This document shows positions 40,465-47,146 of a DNA stretch of 47,146 nt, piece after piece. The first letter of the stretch is position 1. Every line of letters begins with the position of its first letter. The translations under genes and the position numbers were made by a program. Source of the DNA: a virus; the IMG/VR virus record IMGVR_UViG_3300031857_000337, positions 1 to 47,146 of that record. The stretch is one strand, 5' to 3'. The notes below the pieces were generated by a model. That model saw nothing but the letters and a program-made list of their open reading frames with translations. It ran no database searches and was not told the DNA's origin.

Positions 40465-42347
40465 CAGCACTCTCCATAGTTATCTGCCCGCCCCGACTCG
40501 CAGGCTACAGGAAGGTCGGGTGCCCATGCTGGTGGCGTGGACATGATGCGAATGATCTCAGCCTCGGCAGCCTCAGCACTGGCCGTAGGCACTACGCAGA
40601 CGTTCTCGTCATGAACTTGGAAGGCCACGAAGTGTCCGGCCTGTCCGATCAAGGTCATCTGCCAACGCACGATGATACCAGCCAGAGCCTGCACGATGTT
40701 CTCAGTGACCTTGCCGCCATAAATCTTGGTCCATGGCAGGTCATCGAGGGAGCCACCGGCAACCCGGTCCTTCAGCGCCTTGCGATATGTCCGTGCATCA
40801 TTGATGTACTGGAACCCATCCTTGGTCTGACGCAGTGCGGGGTAGGTGATACGCAGGTGGTTCGGTAACCGGATACCTTCCTTGTCATACACAACGACTT
40901 CTTTGAGAGAGCCAGTGCGATTACCAACCATGTCCTTGAGTATTTGGTTGCAGGTCTGCCATAGCTGGACGATCTTCCAGTACTTCTGGCGGTAGAGACG
41001 GACGATGCGCTCGGCTTCGTTCTCGTCGATGTGGATTTTCGCAAGGGCCAGAGTCTTGCGGAACTTGTCGGCCCCCATACCGTAGCCGAGGCCAAGGATG
41101 CAGGTCTTACCCACAAATCTTTCAGTGTAGTCCGCCTTGGTTATAGTGCGACCGTAGACCTCACTGGCAAACTCGGAGTAGACATCGCGTCCCTCACGGA
41201 ATGCTTGTACCAGATCGTCCTGTCCTGCCAGCCATGCTACAGTGCGCGCTTCGATCTGGCTGGAGTCACATGCGATGATCTCGTACCCCTCCGGTGCCCT
41301 CAGGGCCTGACGGATAGTAGTATTGCCCCGGCTGGGCAGGTTCTGGAGGTTCACCTTGTCGCCACCTGAGAACCTGCCGGTGTGTGCCCCATAGTAGTTG
41401 AGCATGATCGGCAGGGGACCACGGCCAGCGATACCAATGAACGCATCAGTGCGGGTCTCTTCAAGTGTGGACTTGGTACCAAGCCGCGCCTCAGCCGCTG
41501 CCCGGACACGCTCGTCGTGGTGCTCAAGCAGGGCGAGGAAAGCCTGATCTGTCTTACTGAAGGCGAAGGTCTCCTTGCCAGTGCGGGCACTGATCTTGGT
41601 CGGTGCTGTCACACCCAGCAGATTAAGCAGCTTGGCGAACTGAGGGTTACTCATCAGCAGCGTCTTCAGTGCCGCCGGGTCGAACTGTTCCCCCATACCT
41701 ACGATGTCAGCCAGTTCCTTGAGTACGTCGTCCTTGCGCTGGCGCACCTCACCGAGGTGCTTCTCCAACAGGGGCACGTCCAGTTCGATCATCGGCTGGG
41801 TGTACATCCGCAGGGTCTGGTCGATCACCAGCAACTCGGAAGGTGGCAGTTCCTTCTTCAGCCTGAGCCACAACTGGTACGTCAACTCCACGTCATTGAC
41901 GCAATACTCGGCATACCGCTCCAGTTCCTGCTTGGAGAAATCAGCGTAGCGTTTACCCAGTGCGTTGATCACCTCGTCACCCTTGGCACCCAGCTTGTAG
42001 TACTGGGCCAGCGCCTTGAGGCTGCCTCCTACAGTGACGTTGTGCAGGGGCCGCGCCATTGACAGGGTATCGAGCCATAGCTTGGGCTTCACACCGTAGC
42101 GCCATGACAGAATAGCCCCGTCGAAGGCAGTGTTGTGACAGAGGATGGCCGACTTGGAGAAGTCGATGGCCTTGAGGAACGGCTCGATCAGTGGCTTGGG
42201 TATCCACTTTACAGGGCCGTTGTTCTTCTTGATGCCCAACAGGATCGCCTCGAACCGGGGATCACGGACGTAGCGCTCGGTGGTTATCTTCGAGAGGCTG
42301 AACTCTCGGTCATAAAATGTTTCGAAATCAATGGTATAGATATCCAC
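40464..42347 (-). CDS. Family A DNA polymerase with 3'-5' exonuclease
   Basis: This encodes 627 residues. Proofreading motifs: DFET (D7, E9), HNTAFDG (D76) and YCVNDVELTY (D152). Polymerase motifs: A, ACDSSQIEAR (D361, E366); B, ERFVGKTCILGLGYG (R410, K414, Y422); C, QVHDE (H579, D580, E581). The position matching Phe762 of E. coli Pol I is Leu418. There is no 5'-3' nuclease domain, as usual for phage enzymes. It is the replicative polymerase, working with the primase-helicase of the same arm. All key catalytic residues are kept. Confidence 0.95.
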   Translation of the reverse strand: MDIYTIDFETFYDREFSLSKITTERYVRDPRFEAILLGIKKNNGPVKWIPKPLIEPFLKAIDFSKSAILCHNTAFDGAILSWRYGVKPKLWLDTLSMARPLHNVTVGGSLKALAQYYKLGAKGDEVINALGKRYADFSKQELERYAEYCVNDVELTYQLWLRLKKELPPSELLVIDQTLRMYTQPMIELDVPLLEKHLGEVRQRKDDVLKELADIVGMGEQFDPAALKTLLMSNPQFAKLLNLLGVTAPTKISARTGKETFAFSKTDQAFLALLEHHDERVRAAAEARLGTKSTLEETRTDAFIGIAGRGPLPIMLNYYGAHTGRFSGGDKVNLQNLPSRGNTTIRQALRAPEGYEIIACDSSQIEARTVAWLAGQDDLVQAFREGRDVYSEFASEVYGRTITKADYTERFVGKTCILGLGYGMGADKFRKTLALAKIHIDENEAERIVRLYRQKYWKIVQLWQTCNQILKDMVGNRTGSLKEVVVYDKEGIRLPNHLRITYPALRQTKDGFQYINDARTYRKALKDRVAGGSLDDLPWTKIYGGKVTENIVQALAGIIVRWQMTLIGQAGHFVAFQVHDENVCVVPTASAEAAEAEIIRIMSTPPAWAPDLPVACESGRADNYGEC

Positions 42348-42385
42348 CGGGCTACTCCGTTTATTTCTGCGGGGAGACTACCGAA

Positions 42386-42592
42386 CTATACAGCCTTGTC
42401 AAGCAGGCCGTGGTTCTCGGCAGCGATGCGAAGGTGGTGGGGCGCACAGCCCCACAACCCGAAGTGTTTATCATAGGCTCGGCACAGCGCACGCAGTTCC
42501 GTATCGTTCCTGCGGACAGCATCGCGTAGCCGGTTCTGTTCAGCGAGAGCAGCCGCTGCCCTCGTGAGGATATCTTTCTGTTCGTCTGTCAC
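42386..42592 (-). CDS. Small early protein, unknown
   Basis: This encodes 68 residues, overlapping the preceding gene by four bases (ATGA). Helical N-terminus (DEQKDILTRAAAALAEQNRLRDAVRRNDTEL), then LCRAYDKHFGLWGCAPHHLRI. The second half is seen in other phage small proteins without a known role. A 38-base gap separates it from the polymerase gene. Confidence 0.65.
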   Translation of the reverse strand: MTDEQKDILTRAAAALAEQNRLRDAVRRNDTELRALCRAYDKHFGLWGCAPHHLRIAAENHGLLDKAV

Positions 42593-43035
42593 TTCACGTC
42601 CCCCCTGAGTCTGTCAGCCACGAGCTTGGCATAGCCAGCGATGTCATCCCATGAGTCGATGTAGTCAGGGTCACCGTTCACAATGCGCCCGATCTTGTGG
42701 AAGATCATGTCGAGCGCTTCCTGCTGGTCGTGGTCAAGCTCCTTGCCTGAGTTGTGCAGGAACTTGTGGGTCAGCCGCTTGTACCGCTGCGTGATCTCTG
42801 CGTGGGTAATGAACGGACCATACCTAGAACCACGCTCAGTCAGTATTGCGTCGATGGCGCTCGTATTCTCCTCAAACATCTCTGTCTGTCTCTCGTCCTT
42901 GGTGGTGTCCTTTAGCCACTGGTTTTCGACCTGATTGACGTAGGTCGGGTGACACCCCACGCGATCCGCGATCTGCCACTTGTTGAGGTTAGGGAAGTCG
43001 CACATCGTGCGGATGATCATCTCTTTCTTGGTCAT
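42589..43035 (-). CDS. HTH plus DUF6378-like protein
   Basis: This encodes 148 residues. The first 40 residues look like a small winged-helix (LNKWQIADRVGCHPTYVNQVENQWL). Residues about 65-145 show ERGSRYGPFITHAEITQRYKRL, HDQQEALDMIFHKIGRIVNGDP and SWDDIAGYAKLV, the pattern of DUF6378 phage proteins, whose helical Glu/Asp layout recalls MazG-type nucleotide pyrophosphohydrolases. That link is an inference. Fusion to an HTH is notable. Confidence 0.75.
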   Translation of the reverse strand: MTKKEMIIRTMCDFPNLNKWQIADRVGCHPTYVNQVENQWLKDTTKDERQTEMFEENTSAIDAILTERGSRYGPFITHAEITQRYKRLTHKFLHNSGKELDHDQQEALDMIFHKIGRIVNGDPDYIDSWDDIAGYAKLVADRLRGDVK

Positions 43036-43036
43036 G

Positions 43037-43666
43037 TCACAGTCCTCCCATCTTGCTTGCTGCCAGCACTGCGGTCAGCTTGGCGGTGTCGATCTCGGGT
43101 GCTTCCCGATCAGCCTTCTTGCGCTCAACGATCTCCTTGTGCTTGTTCTTGGCGTACTCAGGGACCAGTTCCCACAGCGGAGGCCACGCCTTCAGGGCAG
43201 GCGACAGCGTTGAGTAGGCACCCAACACCTTGGTCACACCTTCAGTGAACTCCCCGGCCTGCTTGCGGACTACAGCGCACTTCTCCTTCCATGCTACGAC
43301 TTCTGCGTAGAGTTCTCCCCACGCGAGATCATCTTTCAGGGTGAGTGCACCACCATAGTAGTTCACTTCTGCCGGGGCATCAGCAGGCAGACGCCTGGGC
43401 CACCGCTTGCGTGAGGACAGAGTTAAGTGCAGGTTTACTACCTGCCCACCGACCCGCTGCACAGCGATCTTGTCTGCCGCGTCAAAGAACTCTTCAGGAA
43501 GTTGCTCCATGAGCGGGACGTATTTGCCGAACAGCTTCTCGTAGATGTAGTCACCCCAACCTAGCGGGGCGGTAGCCTCCGCCGCCTTGATCCTGTCAGT
43601 GAACTTGGCACGGGCGTTAGCGGTGATCTGCTCAGTCAGTTCCTTAGTTATGCGAACGGTTGCCAT
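43037..43666 (-). CDS. Early protein, possibly Nmad5-like (nucleotide modification-associated)
   Basis: This encodes 209 residues from the ATG at 43666, with GGAGA six bases upstream. The opening VRITKELTEQITANA, the middle LTLSSRKRWPRRLP, and the C-terminal KVLGAYSTLSPALKAWPPLWELVPE resemble proteins catalogued as nucleotide-modification-associated domain 5 in phages. This is from memory and uncertain. The domain family has no proven activity. A one-base gap separates it from the DUF6378-like gene. Confidence 0.6.
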   Translation of the reverse strand: MATVRITKELTEQITANARAKFTDRIKAAEATAPLGWGDYIYEKLFGKYVPLMEQLPEEFFDAADKIAVQRVGGQVVNLHLTLSSRKRWPRRLPADAPAEVNYYGGALTLKDDLAWGELYAEVVAWKEKCAVVRKQAGEFTEGVTKVLGAYSTLSPALKAWPPLWELVPEYAKNKHKEIVERKKADREAPEIDTAKLTAVLAASKMGGL

Positions 43667-43895
43667 TGCTGTTCTCCATATCATCATACAGGTTGGACAG
43701 GCTCTCATATGCCTGCGCTAAGAACTCATGCTTGGGTACGTTACTCTGGGCAGCGCAGTCGGCCAGCAGGTACAGCAATGCCGTCACCACTGTACCCATT
43801 TCATAGCCAGAACACGCCTGCCCAAGCAGGATGGTGAGGGCACCAAGGCCCTCGGGTTCATCGTCATCAAACACTACACTCACCTCGCTTACCAC
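43644..43895 (-). CDS. Small early protein, unknown
   Basis: This encodes 83 residues with a GTG start at 43895; GAGG lies seven bases upstream inside the VWA gene, which it overlaps by seven bases. The product is helical with ALTILLGQACSGYEMGTVVTALLYLLADCAAQ and an acidic N-terminus (FDDDEPEG). It overlaps the next gene by 23 bases. It may be a small partner of the VWA protein. Confidence 0.6.
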   Translation of the reverse strand: MVSEVSVVFDDDEPEGLGALTILLGQACSGYEMGTVVTALLYLLADCAAQSNVPKHEFLAQAYESLSNLYDDMENSNGNRSHN

Positions 43896-45031
43896 TTCAC
43901 CACCTCGCCGAACGGTGCCTTGTCAGCACCATCGCTGACCCAGAGCACGGGATAGTCAGGCTCCGGACCGAAGTCGGAGCAGTACAGATCGGTCAGGAAC
44001 ACACAGGCTACCGGCTCGATGTTGTTGTCAGTCATGTACTGGAACACCGGGCTGAAGGCCGTGCCGCCGCCACCATGCGGCTTGATATCCAGCGCATCAC
44101 CGGGTTCATAGACATCCGCATGGGACACCTCGCTGTCGAAGTAGATCACATGCAGCTTGGCAGGACGGAAGTGTTCGAACACCTTGGTCACCTCGGCTGC
44201 CGCCTGATTGATCTGCTGCGGAGTGATAGAGCCAGAGCAGTCAACACAGAATGCAAACTCACCCATCGACTCACCGGTAACGCTCGGCAAGTATAGACCC
44301 TGCGCTGCAAAGATGCGGCTCGGTCGGGCATAGGTCCGGGTATCGTTCTTGCACTTCTGCATGAACCGCCAGAGCACATCAGCCCAGTTGACCTTGGGTT
44401 GCAGCACCGCATCGACAAGTCGCTGCATGTTTGCCGACAGTTTGCCCATCATCTTGGCAGCCTGTGCTGCCTGAGCAACCTGCACTTTCATCTCGGCAGC
44501 AGCTTGAGCCTGCTCGGCAGGGCTACCCCCACCGTCCTCGCACTCATCGTAAGCCTCGCCGCCACCGCCGTTGTCATCGTCGTCATCAGGCAGCAGGTTG
44601 TAGATACCATCACTGGTGCCACCGCCTGCGTTGTACAGGTTGGGATCGAGACAGCCACCGGGGATGAACTTGCCGATACCTTCCTGCGTCAGGTGGTGAT
44701 TGATCACATAGTCACATGCCCGGTTCCACCTGCCCGGAGTGCGCTCACCGCGCCGATAGTTATGCTCGAACATGGGGTGGAAGCACTCGTGGGCAACGAG
44801 GAACTTGAGTTGCTCATCACACAGCGGATCGATGAAGTTGGGGTTGAACTTGACATACTTACCGTTGGTTGCCGCAGTGGGGACAGACTCGTCCAGTATG
44901 AACGGCATGTTGAGAGCGATGGTCCCGACGAAGGGATGCTCTAGGATCAGGCTGGTCTTGGCCTTGGCCAGACGGCGAGTGAGGGCGACACTGTCGCCCT
45001 CATAAGCACGCTTCTTGATTGCTACCTGCAT
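43889..45031 (-). CDS. VWA-domain protein with N-terminal metallopeptidase-like domain (DUF2201-type)
   Basis: This encodes 380 residues. The N-terminal domain carries HECFHPMFEH, a full HExxH zinc motif (H81, E82, H85), with ACDYVIN (D107) after it. A Gly/Asp-rich linker runs about 135-175. The C-terminal von Willebrand A domain has the metal site D264-C-S266-G-S268, T324 and D348. This architecture pairs with MoxR-type AAA+ ATPases to remodel or activate other proteins, and such an ATPase gene lies two genes upstream. The phage target is unknown. Confidence 0.85.
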   Translation of the reverse strand: MQVAIKKRAYEGDSVALTRRLAKAKTSLILEHPFVGTIALNMPFILDESVPTAATNGKYVKFNPNFIDPLCDEQLKFLVAHECFHPMFEHNYRRGERTPGRWNRACDYVINHHLTQEGIGKFIPGGCLDPNLYNAGGGTSDGIYNLLPDDDDDNGGGGEAYDECEDGGGSPAEQAQAAAEMKVQVAQAAQAAKMMGKLSANMQRLVDAVLQPKVNWADVLWRFMQKCKNDTRTYARPSRIFAAQGLYLPSVTGESMGEFAFCVDCSGSITPQQINQAAAEVTKVFEHFRPAKLHVIYFDSEVSHADVYEPGDALDIKPHGGGGTAFSPVFQYMTDNNIEPVACVFLTDLYCSDFGPEPDYPVLWVSDGADKAPFGEVVKW

Positions 45032-45042
45032 TAGTTTGCTCC

Positions 45043-45513
45043 TTAATCTTTAGCGAAGTCACCGTGGTGTTTCTGTCTTGTCAGACTAACAACCGCAGCA
45101 GCCTCCTCTATAGTTTTATATGAACCGAGGTATGTATTACGACCATTGATAGACAGTTGTGCCTGCCATCGCTTGTCTTTCTTATTCCATGTAACTCCTT
45201 TAACACCGCTAGACGTATACCCTTTGGTGTTAAAACAGTTCTGTTGTTGGGTACATGGGCGCAGATTTTCTATGCGGTTGTCAGTGCGGATACCGTTTAT
45301 GTGATCTATATATTTAGGTAACCACCCGTGATGGTATAGAAATACTATGCGGTGTTCAGGGTATATCCTGTTATCTATATAGATTTGCCTGTACCCATTA
45401 CCGTTTATAGTACCGGCAGGCCGGTCAACCTGCCGGTTCCGTGTCTTCTTGAGCCACCATAGATGGCCGTCTTCATACCTCAGTATCGACTGAATATATT
45501 CTTGCGTCAGCAT
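45043..45513 (-). CDS. HNH homing endonuclease with AP2-type DNA-binding tail
   Basis: This encodes 156 residues. The HNH core has HRIVFLYHHGWLPKYIDHING (H54, D70, H71) and DNRIENLRP (N79-P86). The C-terminal AP2-like repeat is GVKGVTWNKKDKRWQAQL with a following LGSYKTIEEAA. Free-standing enzymes of this sort spread by cutting alleles that lack them. It sits between the DUF3150 and VWA genes and is visibly richer in A+T than both; for example 45301-45360 has 24 G/C of 60. It seems a later arrival with its own promoter and AGGAGG site. Confidence 0.92.
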   Translation of the reverse strand: MLTQEYIQSILRYEDGHLWWLKKTRNRQVDRPAGTINGNGYRQIYIDNRIYPEHRIVFLYHHGWLPKYIDHINGIRTDNRIENLRPCTQQQNCFNTKGYTSSGVKGVTWNKKDKRWQAQLSINGRNTYLGSYKTIEEAAAVVSLTRQKHHGDFAKD

Positions 45514-45530
45514 AGCTACCTCCTACGTTG

Positions 45531-45559
45531 ACGCTATGTTATGATGGGAATAATGTCAA
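45531..45559 (-). promoter_or_regulatory. Predicted promoter of the homing endonuclease gene
   Basis: On the - strand a perfect TTGACA (45559-45554) is followed after 17 bases by TAGCGT (45536-45531), keeping T1, A2 and T6 of the -10 box. It lies just upstream of the HNH gene and overlaps the end of the DUF3150-like gene. Spacing is ideal; the -10 is weak. Confidence 0.4.
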
Positions 45560-46413
45560 CCCGGCTGCATGAATACGGACATTGCGTCCATGATCTTGCG
45601 TGCTTCCTCTGCCGTGTCCTGACGGACATCGAGGTCGTTACGCAGGGTATCAGGGTGGTGGTCCAGTAGCTTGCGCTCCACTGCCTGCCGCATGGCTTCG
45701 AGGTTGGGGTCTTCAGAGATATTCAGACGTGTCAGTAGGTCACAGGTCTCCCTCGCGTTCTCGATCATGCTGTCACGGAAGATATTCTTAGGGTCGGACA
45801 GCTTCTCGGTGATGTGTTCGACATGCTTGTACAGCCGGTGCCAGCAATCATTCATTGCCTCCTGCTGGATCGAAGTCATCCGGCTTTCGAGGTCCTCTTG
45901 GATGCGGGTAAGCTCATCACTGGACAGTTCGACACGGAAGTCGTTGCTCGGCACAGGGAAAATACCCATGTCCATGCTGAACTTGCCGATGATGCTCTCC
46001 TTGGAGGGGTAGTCCTTCTCGTCATAGAGATCACCCAGCCACCGCTTGGCCTCGGCCACGAGGTACTCGTAGTTATCGAGGAACGTGTTGACCAGCGACT
46101 GCCACTCAGACTTCTCCTTGCGGAAGTCCTGCATGAACTGGAGGTAGTTGGCACTGGGCAGGATGCGGGTACCATCGACACCCCAAGGCAGGGTATTCTT
46201 GGCGAACTTCTCACGGATCACACCAGTCTTCTGGTGGACGTTGGCAAGCAGATCGTTAAGCGGAAGCAGAGACTTGTTGTAGCGACCAGCGCTGGTACTG
46301 GCACGGTTGATATCAGCCACTTCCTTGGTGGCCTTCTTGTCTAGTTTGCGGGCGGTCCACTGCGAGATCGACAGGGACACGAGAAGGGCACGATCATTGA
46401 GCATCATAGTCAT
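45556..46413 (-). CDS. DUF3150-like protein of the AAA+/VWA module
   Basis: This encodes 285 residues from the ATG at 46413, with GGAGT seven bases upstream. MLNDRALLVSLSISQWTARKLDKKATKEVADINRAS at the start, and the NTLPWGVDGTRILPSANYLQFM and VPSNDFRVEL segments, match the DUF3150 pattern. It is helical and charged throughout. In phages it is typically found with a MoxR-like ATPase and a VWA protein, so it may be the substrate-binding or bridging part of that machine. Confidence 0.78.
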   Translation of the reverse strand: MTMMLNDRALLVSLSISQWTARKLDKKATKEVADINRASTSAGRYNKSLLPLNDLLANVHQKTGVIREKFAKNTLPWGVDGTRILPSANYLQFMQDFRKEKSEWQSLVNTFLDNYEYLVAEAKRWLGDLYDEKDYPSKESIIGKFSMDMGIFPVPSNDFRVELSSDELTRIQEDLESRMTSIQQEAMNDCWHRLYKHVEHITEKLSDPKNIFRDSMIENARETCDLLTRLNISEDPNLEAMRQAVERKLLDHHPDTLRNDLDVRQDTAEEARKIMDAMSVFMQPG

Positions 46414-46442
46414 ATCAGTTACTCCGCTAAGTGATTGATTTA

Positions 46443-47141
46443 TCAGAACAGAACGTCTTGGTGGGCCAGCGACCACTTGACGAACGCCTGCGTCGAAGCG
46501 AGGTCAGGGTCCTTACGCACCGCTTGGCTGACCATCAGGACAGAGAACTCAGCAGGCATACGCTCGGCATAGGTAACCGCACGGTCCATGTTGCTGTCAG
46601 TAATCCGGGCAGCAAGCGAACCAGACAGGGCATAGAGCGTTGCCGGATCGGTCGGCACGTCAGCCGTTGACGGGTTCATAAGCACAGCATCAGGGTTGGG
46701 CAACTTGCGCCAGATACGCATGAAACCAACGAACTCAGCGGCTGCACCCTCACCCACGGCACCCTTGAAGCACTCGTACTCAGCCTCGAAGGGCACAGTG
46801 CCAAGCACATCGGAGACACCTTCGACCCAGCTACGGGGAGTCGGGTTGGCATCGCGCTGCGGATCGAAGTCATGCAGCAGACCGGGACGGAACCGGATAA
46901 AGCTAATAACCTCGGGCTTGACGTTGTGGTCGATCATCCACTTGGTGCTGTCGTTGAGATCAGTCTCGAACTCCAGTGTGGTCTCGCGGTTGGCGAGGTG
47001 GCTCAGAGTGCGGACAGCACCAGCACGATCAGACTGTCGGTTACCAGTGGACACCACCTGCCAGCCATCAGCCAGTGGCACACCATGCAGGTCACGAGCC
47101 TGACAGAGATGAGCAATGGCCTTCTGGTGATCCGGGCTGGC
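46443..47141 (-). CDS. MoxR-like AAA+ ATPase, C-terminal part (at window edge)
   Basis: The readable frame covers 232 residues, from ASPDHQKAIAHLCQARDLHG to the end. It shows sensor 1 VVSTGNRQSD, the arginine finger in LANRE, a lid with VISFIRFRPGLLHDF and sensor 2 NPTPRSW: the second half of a MoxR-type AAA+ domain. The Walker A and B part would lie beyond the right edge. An in-frame TAG stands at 47142-47144, right after the visible conserved part. It may be an assembly or edge error or a true truncation. The first start codon inside the frame is GTG at 47081, which would leave no ATP site. Confidence 0.72.
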   Translation of the reverse strand, partial: ASPDHQKAIAHLCQARDLHGVPLADGWQVVSTGNRQSDRAGAVRTLSHLANRETTLEFETDLNDSTKWMIDHNVKPEVISFIRFRPGLLHDFDPQRDANPTPRSWVEGVSDVLGTVPFEAEYECFKGAVGEGAAAEFVGFMRIWRKLPNPDAVLMNPSTADVPTDPATLYALSGSLAARITDSNMDRAVTYAERMPAEFSVLMVSQAVRKDPDLASTQAFVKWSLAHQDVLF

Positions 47142-47146
47142 CTAAG

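Noticed and set aside
42385-42402. TTGACA and TATAGT before the DNA polymerase gene on the - strand
   Set aside because: Only six bases separate them, far from the 16-18 needed for a promoter.

Overview
The window is a stretch of a tailed double-stranded DNA phage genome, or an integrated copy of one. Base composition is high in G+C. I see no tape-measure protein, tail tube or tail sheath. I do see portal, scaffold and coat proteins, neck adaptors, a tailspike, and large ejection-type proteins including one of 2445 residues. That set points to a short-tailed (podovirus-type) phage. A two-part spanin and a Rz1-type lipoprotein indicate a Gram-negative host; a proteobacterium is my inference. 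Terminase, RNA polymerase, integrase and tRNA genes are not visible here. The portal gene is cut by the left edge and an AAA+ ATPase gene by the right edge, so the genome continues on both sides.

The left arm (1-29356, all + strand) is the late region. Its order is portal C-terminus, scaffold, major capsid protein, a small head protein and fibre-like proteins (1-6255). Next come a cassette of very small basic proteins (6255-7605), two neck/adaptor proteins (7602-9019), a duplicated ~100-residue domain and a pectate-lyase-fold tailspike (9022-11488), and further beta-rich structural proteins (to 13136). A lysis cassette follows (13150-14812: TM/coiled-coil protein, M15 endolysin, Pam3-gp28-like holin, i-spanin with embedded o-spanin). 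Then come a large tail protein, small virion proteins, a GNAT-like protein and three ejection-type proteins (14824-29356).

The right arm (29353-47141, all - strand) is the replication and early region. In transcription order from the right edge it holds a MoxR-like AAA+ ATPase (partial), a DUF3150-like protein, an HNH homing endonuclease, a VWA/metallopeptidase protein, nucleotide-related and unknown proteins, and family A DNA polymerase. It continues with a run of about eleven tiny accessory genes joined by overlapping stop and start codons, a stand-alone DnaA domain IV protein, a dCTP-deaminase-like enzyme, a Cas4/RecB-like nuclease, a VRR-NUC nuclease, a SNF2 helicase, an SSB-like protein, an HTH regulator and a primase-helicase.

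The two arms converge at 29353-29356, where one CTAG palindrome supplies the stop codon for both strands. A perfect 8-bp hairpin lies just inside the end of the giant + strand gene. No gene-free stretch exceeds 300 bases; the longest gap is 36130-36285, with a likely promoter and a folded leader. The points most worth following are the AAA+/DUF3150/VWA module interrupted by a homing endonuclease, the DnaA-like protein, the Leu-type DNA polymerase, the chain of tiny coupled genes and the basic-protein cassette.
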